Positions 15,859 through 23,709 of a stretch of 64,000 nucleotides of DNA are shown piece by piece. Source of the stretch: Verrucomicrobiia bacterium (GTDB lineage Bacteria > Verrucomicrobiota > Verrucomicrobiia > Palsa-1439); the NCBI GenBank assembly GCA_022072455.1, contig JAJVHY010000020.1:310001-374000 (forward strand), in the 5' to 3' direction. Positions within the stretch are counted from its first letter, which is position 1; every line of letters begins with the position of its first letter. A program made the position numbers and the translations under genes. Under the pieces are notes generated by a model. It did no database searches, was not told where the DNA came from, and worked only from the letters and a program-made list of their open reading frames with translations.

Positions 15859-17289
15859 TTACTTCAGTCCAAAAATACCGGCGGCCAAAGTCGCCGCTTC
15901 CACCAACGGTTGCTGATAAATCCCCAACCCGATCATCGCCAGCATGCACACATACAACCCCGCCCGCACCGGTAAACTCACGGGAATTGGCGTCGTGTCT
16001 TTGGCTTCCTCGATATAAATGGCCCGGCCAACGTTGAAATAGTAGTACAACGACACCACCACCGCCCCCGCGCCAATCCCGGCTAAAATGTAGTAATGCC
16101 AGTTCGTCTGTGCCGCCTCAATGACTGCCGCGAAAAGCTGGAATTTTCCGAAGAACCCACTCAACGGCGGAATACCGGCCAACGACGCCATCGCGAGGAA
16201 CAACGCCGCGCCCAAAATCGGCGACCGTTTCCCCAACCCCGCATAATCCGCAATCTCTTCCCGCCCCACGGCGATGATCACGAGAAACGCACAAAGATTT
16301 GTGAACGCGTACTGCCCAAGGTAGAACAACACCGCCTGCGAGCCCAGCGCATTACCGGCGGCGAGTCCCATCAACATATACCCGGCATGACCGATGGACG
16401 AGTACCCCAACAGTCGCTTGATGTTGCGCTGCGAGATCGCACCAAGATTGCCGTACCCCAATGTCGCCGCCGCCAACACCAACAACACCGGCATCCAGAC
16501 TGCGGATACCGGCAACAACCCGGCCAGCATCACCCGCAACAACAACGCAAACCCCGCCGCTTTGCTCCCGACCGCCAAGAACGCCGTCACCGGCGTCGGC
16601 GCGCCCTGATACACATCTGGCGCCCAAATCTGGAACGGCACGCTCGCAACCTTGAAACCCAACCCGGTCAGCACCAACAGCATTCCCAACAGAAACGCGC
16701 TCCCGCTCCCACCGGCGCTCAGAAGTGTCGCCAGCTTGTCGAAGTTGGTCGTCCCGGTCGTCCCGAAGATGTACGCAATGCCGTACACCGTAAACCCGCT
16801 CGAAAGCGCGCCGAGAATCAGATACTTCGTGCCGGCTTCCAGCGACTGTACCTGCCGGCGTAGGAACGCGGTCAGGATGTAGAACGTGATCGTCACCAGT
16901 TCGAGCGCCACGAACAACAAGATGAAATCGTTCACCGACGCGATGACCAACATCCCGGTCGCCGCCAGCAACACCAACGCATAAAACTCCGCCACGCCGG
17001 TCTCGAACCGTTCCACAAACTCCGCCCCCATCAACAGGACAAACGCCGTCGCCAACAAGAAAAGACGCTTGAAGAACAGCGCAAAGGAATCCAGCCGGTA
17101 CATGCCGTGAAAAAACGTGTCCGCCGTCGGCGCCAGCGTAAAACTGTAGAGCAGCGTGATCGTCACCAACGTCGCAAGTAGGTAACCCAGTTTGCGCCGG
17201 TCACCTCCCGGCCGAAACGCATCTGTCAGTAATGTCCCGAGTCCAAGAATCACCAACAAACATTCGAGTTGGGTGGCGTACAGATTCAT
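15859..17289 (-). CDS. nuoN: NADH-quinone oxidoreductase subunit N
   Basis: This 476-residue antiporter-like membrane subunit of complex I takes part in proton pumping. It is hydrophobic throughout, about 14 helices, with the ND2/NuoN core (FKVASVPFQIWAPDVYQGAPTP, in which the conserved lysine and proline lie, and LGYSSIGHAGYMLMGL). Length matches E. coli NuoN (485). It is the last nuo gene and overlaps nuoM by 4 nt; the shortened lyase-like gene follows at once. Confidence 0.96.
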   Translation of the reverse strand: MNLYATQLECLLVILGLGTLLTDAFRPGGDRRKLGYLLATLVTITLLYSFTLAPTADTFFHGMYRLDSFALFFKRLFLLATAFVLLMGAEFVERFETGVAEFYALVLLAATGMLVIASVNDFILLFVALELVTITFYILTAFLRRQVQSLEAGTKYLILGALSSGFTVYGIAYIFGTTGTTNFDKLATLLSAGGSGSAFLLGMLLVLTGLGFKVASVPFQIWAPDVYQGAPTPVTAFLAVGSKAAGFALLLRVMLAGLLPVSAVWMPVLLVLAAATLGYGNLGAISQRNIKRLLGYSSIGHAGYMLMGLAAGNALGSQAVLFYLGQYAFTNLCAFLVIIAVGREEIADYAGLGKRSPILGAALFLAMASLAGIPPLSGFFGKFQLFAAVIEAAQTNWHYYILAGIGAGAVVVSLYYYFNVGRAIYIEEAKDTTPIPVSLPVRAGLYVCMLAMIGLGIYQQPLVEAATLAAGIFGLK

Positions 17290-18809
17290 TGCTTCTCCAT
17301 CTGTGCCAATCGGTGTGAATTTGTGGCCAAAATCCGCTGCACACTCGGTTTAATAATGTCCGTCAATGATCGTGGCCAGAACCCGACCACCAGCAACACC
17401 GCCAGCAAGAACGCATACGGAAACTTCTGTTTCAACGTGGTCGCGTCCTTCAGCATGTTCCACTTTTCATCGAATGGACCAAAGAAACTCGTCCGCACCG
17501 CCCAAAGCAGATACGTCGCCGTCACGACAATCCCCCACACGGCACAAATCGTCGCGATGCGGAACACTGTCGAGCCTTGATGCCACGCCCCGATGAAGAC
17601 CATGATCTCGCTCGCGAAGTTGGCAAACCCCGGCAACCCGCTCGACGCCATCGCGGCCATCACCATACACACGCCGATGAACGGAATCTTCCGCGCCAAC
17701 CCGCTCAAATCCGGCACGTTGCGGTTATGGGTCTGGTGGTAGAAGAAACCGATGAGCGAGAACGTTAGCGCCGCCATCACACCGTGCGCAAACATCAGCA
17801 GCACCGCGCCGCTCACGCCGATGACGTTCAACGTCGCGATGCCGAGCATCACGTAGCCCATGTGGCTGACCGAACTGTAACCGATGACAAATTTCCAATC
17901 CTTCTGCGTCAACGCCGCGAGACCGGCGTAAAGGATGTTGAAGATGCAAAGGATCGCCAGCAAATCCACCCAGTGCCGCGCGCCTTCCGGCAACAATGGC
18001 AACGCCAACCGAATAATCCCGTACGCGCCCAGTTTCTTTAGCACGCCGGCGTGCATCATCGAAGCCGCCGTCGGCGCCGCCGCATAACCGAGTGGCGACC
18101 ACGTGTGAAACGGGAACAGCGACGCCAGAAAACCAAATCCAAACAGCAGACACGCAAACACCCACTTCTGAGTCGAACCGGCCAGCCGCAAGTTGTTCTT
18201 CAACTCGACCATGTCGAACGTCTTCCCGCCCGCGTAGTACATCGTCAGCAACCCGATCAACGCCAGCACCGCGCCCGCCGTCAGGTACAGCGTCAACTTC
18301 ATCGTCGCGTATTCCTTCGTCCGCCCGTGCTTCCCTGCGGGCAGCGACCCGTACATGCCGATGAGCAAGTACATCGGGATCACCGCCATCTCGTAGAAGA
18401 AGTAAAAGAAAAACATATCCATCGCGCAAAACGTCCCGCTGATCCCGGTCGTCAATGCGAGAAACAAGATGTAGTACTCCTTCTGCCGGTCGTGGATTTC
18501 GTGCGACACCAGCGCCCCGCAGAACGACACGATCCCAACGAGCAACAGCAACGTCATCGAAATCCCATCCACGCCGAACTTCAGATTCACCTTGAGTGAC
18601 GGCAACCACTCGATGGATTTGACGAACTGATACCCGGCATCCTGCCGGTCAAACTGCGAAAAGATGTAAAGCGTCAGCAACAGCGACACACCGGTTGCGA
18701 AGAGCGCCAACGCCCGAATCGCCCCCGGCTTCTTCGCCGGCAACAAGAATGCCAGAAATGCCGATGCCAGCGGCAGCAGAATCGCAATTGTCAGCAAGTG
18801 CTCCATCAC
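17286..18809 (-). CDS. nuoM: NADH-quinone oxidoreductase subunit M
   Basis: This 507-residue antiporter-like subunit of the membrane arm carries the conserved glutamate region FFYFFYEMAVIPMYLLIGMYG near 125-145. The lysine segment is FLASLFPFHTWSPLGYAAAPTAAS near 220-240, then IGYSSVSHMGYVMLGIA. About 14 helices and the length are standard. It overlaps both neighbours, nuoL and nuoN, by 4 nt, so the three antiporter-like genes should be translated together. Confidence 0.96.
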   Translation of the reverse strand: MMEHLLTIAILLPLASAFLAFLLPAKKPGAIRALALFATGVSLLLTLYIFSQFDRQDAGYQFVKSIEWLPSLKVNLKFGVDGISMTLLLLVGIVSFCGALVSHEIHDRQKEYYILFLALTTGISGTFCAMDMFFFYFFYEMAVIPMYLLIGMYGSLPAGKHGRTKEYATMKLTLYLTAGAVLALIGLLTMYYAGGKTFDMVELKNNLRLAGSTQKWVFACLLFGFGFLASLFPFHTWSPLGYAAAPTAASMMHAGVLKKLGAYGIIRLALPLLPEGARHWVDLLAILCIFNILYAGLAALTQKDWKFVIGYSSVSHMGYVMLGIATLNVIGVSGAVLLMFAHGVMAALTFSLIGFFYHQTHNRNVPDLSGLARKIPFIGVCMVMAAMASSGLPGFANFASEIMVFIGAWHQGSTVFRIATICAVWGIVVTATYLLWAVRTSFFGPFDEKWNMLKDATTLKQKFPYAFLLAVLLVVGFWPRSLTDIIKPSVQRILATNSHRLAQMEKQ

Positions 18810-20626
18810 CTCACCACCACGTAATAAATGATCACCGTCACACCCAAACCAAACAGGAACGCGTAGCTCTGGATGTTACCGGTCTGCAAAAGCCGCAGCG
18901 TCTTACCGGCCACGCTTGTCGTGCCGGCCAGCCCGCCGATACCGAGACGTTGCAGCACCCAGCGATCGAACAATTCGCACAGCATCGCGATCGTGCCTTG
19001 GACATACCGGATGATCCACGCGTACAACTCATCGAAGTAATACTTGTTCTCGACCCACGTCCATGCACGCCCCAACGCTGCCTTGACCGGCGCGTCGCTC
19101 GCATCCGCTTTCAGATAAATTTTCGCCGACAACAAAAATCCCGCCGCGGGTACGAGCAACAGCGCGAAGCCTTTCCAAGCGTCATGATGTGCCGCGTGCT
19201 CGTCGGGCTTGAGGAAATGCGGGATGTAGCTGCCCCACCCGCCGATTATCGAGAGCACCGCGAGGAACACCAGCGGCAAAGTCATCACCCACGGCGATTC
19301 GTGAGCGTGGTCGTAAGCGTGTTTGTCGCGCGGTTTGCCGAAGAACACCACGAAGCATTCCCGGCCCATGTAGTACGCCGTCAGAAACGCCGTGAACGCG
19401 CCCATGATGAACAGCGCCTTGTTGTGCTCCAGCGCGAGCAACAAAATCTCGTCCTTCGAATAGAACCCGCTCAGTGGCCACACCCCTGCCAGCGCCAGCG
19501 TGCCGATCATAAACGTCGCAAACGTAATCGGCGTCTTCTTCCACAACCCGCCCATCTTCCAGATGTCTTGCTCGTGGTGCATGGCCATGATCACGCTACC
19601 AGCACCGAGGAACAACAATGCCTTGAAGAACGCGTGTGTCGTCAGGTGGAACATCGCCGGCGTGATACCGGTCAGCCCGACAGCCATGACCATATACCCG
19701 AGTTGCGAGAGCGTCGAGTACGCGAGGATGCGTTTGATGTCGTTCTGCGCGATGGCAATCGTTGCTGCCATCAGCGCCGTGATCCCGCCAATCCACGCGA
19801 TCAACGTCAACGCCGTCTCGCTCGGCAAAATCACGAACGACACCCGGCAAAGCATGTACACGCCCGCCGCCACCATCGTCGCGGCATGGATCAGCGCCGA
19901 TACTGGGGTCGGGCCTTCCATCGCGTCCGGCAACCAAACGTGCAACGGGAACTGCGCGCTCTTGCCGACCGCACCGCAAAAGATCAGAGCCCCGATCAAT
20001 CCGAGTGTGCACGATGGAATCGCCGCAATCTTTGCCGGCAACTCCGCGAAGTTGAACGTGCCGGTATTCGTCCACAGCAACAACACACCGAGCATCATGC
20101 CAAAGTCACCGATGCGGTTCGTGAGAAACGCCTTCTTTCCGGCTTCGGCGGCGCTGTGTTTCTCGAACCAGAACCCGATGAGCAAATAGCTGCTGACACC
20201 AACCAGTTCCCAGAAAATGAAAATCTGGATGAAATTGTTTGAGAGCACGATGCCAAGCATCGAGAACGTGAACAGCGACAAACACGCAAAGAACCGCGAG
20301 AATCCCGGGTCGCCTTTCATATACCCGAGCGAATAGATGTGAATCGCCGAGCCAACCCCGGTCACCACGAGCAGCATGAGAATGCTGAGCCGGTCAATCG
20401 TCGCGCCAAACTCGATCCTCACGATGTTGTCGACGACGAGCCACTGCAACGGCTCTGGCGACATCCAGTTGCCTTGCTGTGCGAACAACTGCAATGTGAG
20501 CACGAAGCCGGTAATGATCGCTGCGCAGGAAATGAGCGCACTGAGCATTTGCGCCTTGCGCGTCAGCAACGTGATGATTGCGGCAGCACAGAGCGGAGCA
20601 AATAAGATGATCCAGACCGGGTTCAT
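18806..20626 (-). CDS. nuoL: NADH-quinone oxidoreductase subunit L
   Basis: This 606-residue subunit is the distal antiporter-like protein with the long lateral helix. Motifs include FIFWELVGVSSYLLIGFWFE (conserved glutamate), SAQFPLHVWLPDAMEGPTPVSALIHAATMV (lysine and histidine channel residues) and ILAYSTLSQLGYMVMAVG. The C-terminal third (WTWVENKYYFDELYAWIIRY) is the lateral-helix part typical of NuoL. The start overlaps the ORF6N gene by 4 nt rather than nuoK as in most operons. Confidence 0.96.
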   Translation of the reverse strand: MNPVWIILFAPLCAAAIITLLTRKAQMLSALISCAAIITGFVLTLQLFAQQGNWMSPEPLQWLVVDNIVRIEFGATIDRLSILMLLVVTGVGSAIHIYSLGYMKGDPGFSRFFACLSLFTFSMLGIVLSNNFIQIFIFWELVGVSSYLLIGFWFEKHSAAEAGKKAFLTNRIGDFGMMLGVLLLWTNTGTFNFAELPAKIAAIPSCTLGLIGALIFCGAVGKSAQFPLHVWLPDAMEGPTPVSALIHAATMVAAGVYMLCRVSFVILPSETALTLIAWIGGITALMAATIAIAQNDIKRILAYSTLSQLGYMVMAVGLTGITPAMFHLTTHAFFKALLFLGAGSVIMAMHHEQDIWKMGGLWKKTPITFATFMIGTLALAGVWPLSGFYSKDEILLLALEHNKALFIMGAFTAFLTAYYMGRECFVVFFGKPRDKHAYDHAHESPWVMTLPLVFLAVLSIIGGWGSYIPHFLKPDEHAAHHDAWKGFALLLVPAAGFLLSAKIYLKADASDAPVKAALGRAWTWVENKYYFDELYAWIIRYVQGTIAMLCELFDRWVLQRLGIGGLAGTTSVAGKTLRLLQTGNIQSYAFLFGLGVTVIIYYVVVR

Positions 20627-21207
20627 GCTCTCACCCCATACCGCGCCGCGCGTTCCTTAACCTGAAAGCCAATCTGCTTGCGCGGCGGCTCTGGTTGCGG
20701 TGCCGGGCTCATGAGTTCGCGAAGTTCACGCAGAATCAGCACGATCACCTTCTCGTGACCGTCAATCCGACTGGCGAGTTTGGCGTCGAGGCTGGCCAGC
20801 TTATCCGCCAAGGCTTGGTTCTGCGCCAAAACTTCGCGCATCTTCACGAAGGCGCGTACCACAAACACGCTCATCTGCACCGCCTGCGGACTGTTGAGCA
20901 CCGTTGCCGCCATGATCGCGCCATGTTCGGTAAAGGAGTACGGAAGGTACTTGAAGTGTCCGCCGCGTTTTAAGATCACAATTTGTGATCTTAAACGTTG
21001 CCACGTATCCGCTTCTTCCTGTGTGAGTTGGAACATGAAGTCCGCAGGAAATCGTTGGATATTCCGCCTGACCGCCTGATTCAAGACTCTTGTCGAAACC
21101 CCGTAAATTCGGGCCAAGTCAGCATCGAGTATCACGCGTTGCCCACGAATGAAAGCAATGAGTCCCTCAATCGGCTCGGTTGCACGATATGTGGTCTTAG
21201 TCTTCAT
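20623..21207 (-). CDS. ORF6N-domain (KilA-N/antirepressor-like) DNA-binding protein inside the nuo operon
   Basis: This 194-residue protein shows the ORF6N domain in its first half: IRGQRVILDADLARIYGV (about 21-38), LNQAVRRNIQRFP, FMFQLT, LRSQIVILK and YLPYSFTEHGAIMAATVLNS (about 87-106). ORF6N domains are known from phage antirepressors and scattered chromosomal genes. A helical tail (RAFVKMREVLAQNQALADKL) looks coiled-coil-like. It sits between nuoK and nuoL, overlapping nuoL by 4 nt, with an 84-nt gap after nuoK that contains short direct repeats. It has no known link to respiration and is likely an insertion tolerated by the operon. Confidence 0.88.
   Translation of the reverse strand: MKTKTTYRATEPIEGLIAFIRGQRVILDADLARIYGVSTRVLNQAVRRNIQRFPADFMFQLTQEEADTWQRLRSQIVILKRGGHFKYLPYSFTEHGAIMAATVLNSPQAVQMSVFVVRAFVKMREVLAQNQALADKLASLDAKLASRIDGHEKVIVLILRELRELMSPAPQPEPPRKQIGFQVKERAARYGVRA
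20969..20995. repeat. 27-bp palindrome inside the ORF6N gene
   Basis: TTTAAGATCACAA (20969-20981) and TTGTGATCTTAAA (20983-20995) are perfect 13-bp arms around one base. It lies in codons for the RSQIVILK part of the ORF6N domain. It could be a self-binding operator for this DNA-binding protein or an mRNA hairpin inside the operon. Confidence 0.65.
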
Positions 21208-21262
21208 TCGTCAGTTGAGTCGGAAGGTAGTTACAAATTGTGACCACCTCGCAACTGAGTTC

Positions 21263-21293
21263 ATTCGTGTCTGATTCGTGTCCATTCGTGGCT
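21263..21293. repeat. Three short direct repeats (ATTCGTGTCY type) in the nuoK-ORF6N gap
   Basis: ATTCGTGTCT (21263), ATTCGTGTCC (21274) and ATTCGTGGCT (21284) follow each other within 31 bp, ending at the nuoK stop codon. Similar 'CACGAATGGACACGAAT' strings recur near scattered small genes in many environmental bacterial genomes. Here they mark the upstream border of the ORF6N gene. Confidence 0.6.
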
Positions 21294-21603
21294 ACAGTCG
21301 CATCGAGTTCAGTTCGTTGACGCTGACGGTTTGTTTGCGCTTAAACAACGCGACGATGATCGCCAAGCCGACCGCCACTTCAGCCGCGGCAATGGCGATG
21401 ATGAAAAACACCAGCACCTGACCGTCGACGATCTTGTTGTATTTCGAGAACGCGATCAGCGCGAGGTTGGCGGCGTTGAGATTCATTTCGAGCGCCATAA
21501 AAATCACCAACGCATTGCGTCGAATGACCACGCCGGCAATCCCCAGGGCGAACAGCAGTCCGCTGACCCAGAGGTAATGGTTGAGGGTGATCTCCGAGGT
21601 CAT
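21292..21603 (-). CDS. nuoK: NADH-quinone oxidoreductase subunit K
   Basis: This 103-residue membrane-arm subunit has three helices. It carries the two conserved buried glutamates of the family in ALEMNLNAANL (E near 38) and AAAEVAVGLAIIVALF (E near 74). Length matches E. coli NuoK (100). It overlaps nuoJ by 4 nt. Its usual next gene, nuoL, is displaced by the ORF6N gene. Confidence 0.96.
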   Translation of the reverse strand: MTSEITLNHYLWVSGLLFALGIAGVVIRRNALVIFMALEMNLNAANLALIAFSKYNKIVDGQVLVFFIIAIAAAEVAVGLAIIVALFKRKQTVSVNELNSMRL

Positions 21604-22100
21604 TTCAGATCCTTCTTCGACAGCAACACCACGCCGACCATCGCGACGAGCAGCAACAGCGCCGTGACTTCAAACGGCAGCATGTAATGTTGAAAGAGCG
21701 GTTTCACGACGTTCTCGAGGCCTGCGCTTAGGTCCGTGTTGCCAGACTGGAGGGGGATCACCGGCTGACTGAGGATGATGCGCATTTCCCAGACGAACGC
21801 GCCGGCCACTACAATACCCCCGAACACGCCGAGAAACGCAAACCGCCGGCGTTCCGATGCCTTGATGTCGAGCAGCATGATGACGAACAGAAACAACACC
21901 ATGACCGCGCCGGCATAGACGAGCACCTGAATCGCCGCGATAAAGAACGCCTCCAGCAGCACGAACAACCCGGCCATGAACAGAAACATCAGCACGAGCG
22001 CCATCGCGCTGGCGACCGGGTTGCGGTTGGCGATCACAAACACGCCGCACAGCAGCATCGCGATGCTGAAAAACCAAAACAATGTGTCGTGAACGTTCAT
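21600..22100 (-). CDS. nuoJ: NADH-quinone oxidoreductase subunit J
   Basis: This 166-residue ND6-like membrane subunit has five helices. The conserved segment AIQVLVYAGAVMVLFLFVIMLLD (third helix, with the pi-bulge YAGA motif) is clear. It connects the quinone cavity to the antiporter-like subunits. It overlaps nuoK by 4 nt and lies 3 nt after nuoI. Confidence 0.95.
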   Translation of the reverse strand: MNVHDTLFWFFSIAMLLCGVFVIANRNPVASAMALVLMFLFMAGLFVLLEAFFIAAIQVLVYAGAVMVLFLFVIMLLDIKASERRRFAFLGVFGGIVVAGAFVWEMRIILSQPVIPLQSGNTDLSAGLENVVKPLFQHYMLPFEVTALLLLVAMVGVVLLSKKDLK

Positions 22101-22103
22101 CGT

Positions 22104-22679
22104 CTAGTGACCGGCCGCCTTCTTCTCGACCGGCTTGCCGTCTCTTACCGGCCCAATCGGTGTACCGGGAGGCGGCGCGCCCTTGTATTTCCACTTCCAG
22201 ATCGAGTCCGGCTGCACGCCGCCAAGTTCGAGCAGCTTCTGTTTGTTGAACCGCAACTCCTCGCGCTTGTAGCCGGTAATCGCGAAATCATTCTTCAGGA
22301 AAATCGCCTCCTCCGGGCAAACTTCCTCGCAATAGCCGCAGTAGATGCACCGCAGCATGTCGATCTCGAATTCCTTCGGCTCTTTCTCGACGTTGGAGTC
22401 GAACGCCTGATCTGCACGGAAGCCCGGCGTGATCCGAATCGCTTTCGGCGGACAGACAAATTCACAGAGCTGGCACGACACGCATTTCACGCGGCCCTCG
22501 GGATCTTTCACCAACGTCGGCGCGCCCCGGTAATCCCCGAGCAGCTTCGGCTTCTCCTCGGGATACATCCGCGTGAACTTCTTCATCGGCAGATGCCGGA
22601 TCGTAATCCACATCCCTTTCAAAATCTGCGGGATGTAGGTCCGCTCCCAGAAAGTCAGTTTGGGTCGTTGGACTTGCAT
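22104..22679 (-). CDS. nuoI: NADH-quinone oxidoreductase subunit I
   Basis: This 191-residue subunit holds clusters N6a and N6b next to the quinone site. The two 4Fe-4S motifs are CVSCQLCEFVCP (about 76-87) and CIYCGYCEEVCP (about 115-126). A longer C-terminal tail rich in lysine and proline follows. It starts 1 nt after the nuoH stop. Confidence 0.96.
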   Translation of the reverse strand: MQVQRPKLTFWERTYIPQILKGMWITIRHLPMKKFTRMYPEEKPKLLGDYRGAPTLVKDPEGRVKCVSCQLCEFVCPPKAIRITPGFRADQAFDSNVEKEPKEFEIDMLRCIYCGYCEEVCPEEAIFLKNDFAITGYKREELRFNKQKLLELGGVQPDSIWKWKYKGAPPPGTPIGPVRDGKPVEKKAAGH

Positions 22680-22680
22680 G

Positions 22681-23709
22681 TTATTTCGCCACCAACGCCA
22701 GCACGACGGCGACCAGCAAAATGTTCACGATGGTCAACGGGATGAAAATCTTCCAGCCCAGCGCCATCAGTTGGTCATACCGGAATCGCGGAATCGTCCA
22801 GCGCACCCAGATGAACAGAAACAGGAAACACACGACCTTCGCGAGAAACACGCCGATCTGCACCGCGCCGACCCACAACTCCGTCGCCGGCGCGTTGAAC
22901 GGCGCGAACGGCAGCGACCAGCCGCCGAAGAACAGCGTCACCATCAACGCCGACTGCACAAACATCGCCGCGTATTCGCCGAGGAAGAACATCGCGAACT
23001 TCATCGAGCTGTACTCGGTATGATAACCGCCGACGAGTTCCTGTTCCGCCTCCGGCAAGTCGAACGGCGTCCGGTTCGTCTCCGCAAATGCGCTCACGAG
23101 AAAAATGAAAAACGACAACGGCTGACACAGCACGAGCCACGTGTGCGCCGCCTGATACTCCACGACCTTCATCAGATTCAGCGACCCTGCCTGCATGAAC
23201 ACCGGCACCACGCTCAATCCCAAACACACTTCATACGAAATCATCTGCGCGCTCGACCGGATGCCGCCGAGGAACGGATACTTCGAGTTACTCGCCCACC
23301 CCGCCAACACGATCCCGTAAACGCCCAGCGACGAAATCGCGAAGATGAACAGGATGCCGACATTCAAATCCGCGATCACGCCTTTGATCACGTGCCCGGC
23401 AATCGGCAGGTTACTCCCCCACGGAATCACCGCCATCGCGATCAACCCGGGAATCATCGTCACGACCGGCGCGATGCAGAAGTAAACCTTGTTCACGTGA
23501 TGCGGCAGCACGTCTTCCTTGAAAATAAACTTCAGTCCGTCTGCCAACGGCTGCAGCACGCCGAACGGCCCGACGCGATTCGGCCCGATGCGATCCTGCA
23601 TCCAAGCACAAGCCCAGCGTTCCAGCATGACCGTGTACGCCACAAACCCGAGCATCACGCCGATGACCGCGGCAATCTTGATGAGGTGGCCGAGCAATTC
23701 CAACATCAT
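22681..23709 (-). CDS. nuoH: NADH-quinone oxidoreductase subunit H
   Basis: This 342-residue subunit forms much of the quinone channel and joins the arms. Its markers are ERWACAWMQDRIGPNRVGPFGVLQPLADGLK near 30-60, FAETNRTPFDLPEAEQELVGGYHTEYSSMKF near 205-235 and the C-terminal WVRWTIPRFRYDQLM. Eight helices and length are standard. It overlaps nuoG by 4 nt. Confidence 0.97.
   Translation of the reverse strand: MMLELLGHLIKIAAVIGVMLGFVAYTVMLERWACAWMQDRIGPNRVGPFGVLQPLADGLKFIFKEDVLPHHVNKVYFCIAPVVTMIPGLIAMAVIPWGSNLPIAGHVIKGVIADLNVGILFIFAISSLGVYGIVLAGWASNSKYPFLGGIRSSAQMISYEVCLGLSVVPVFMQAGSLNLMKVVEYQAAHTWLVLCQPLSFFIFLVSAFAETNRTPFDLPEAEQELVGGYHTEYSSMKFAMFFLGEYAAMFVQSALMVTLFFGGWSLPFAPFNAPATELWVGAVQIGVFLAKVVCFLFLFIWVRWTIPRFRYDQLMALGWKIFIPLTIVNILLVAVVLALVAK

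Noticed and set aside
18695-20242. Very long plus-strand open frame (515 codons) opposite nuoL
   Set aside because: It is rich in R, Q and H and lies wholly antisense to a clear nuoL; a by-product of codon bias.
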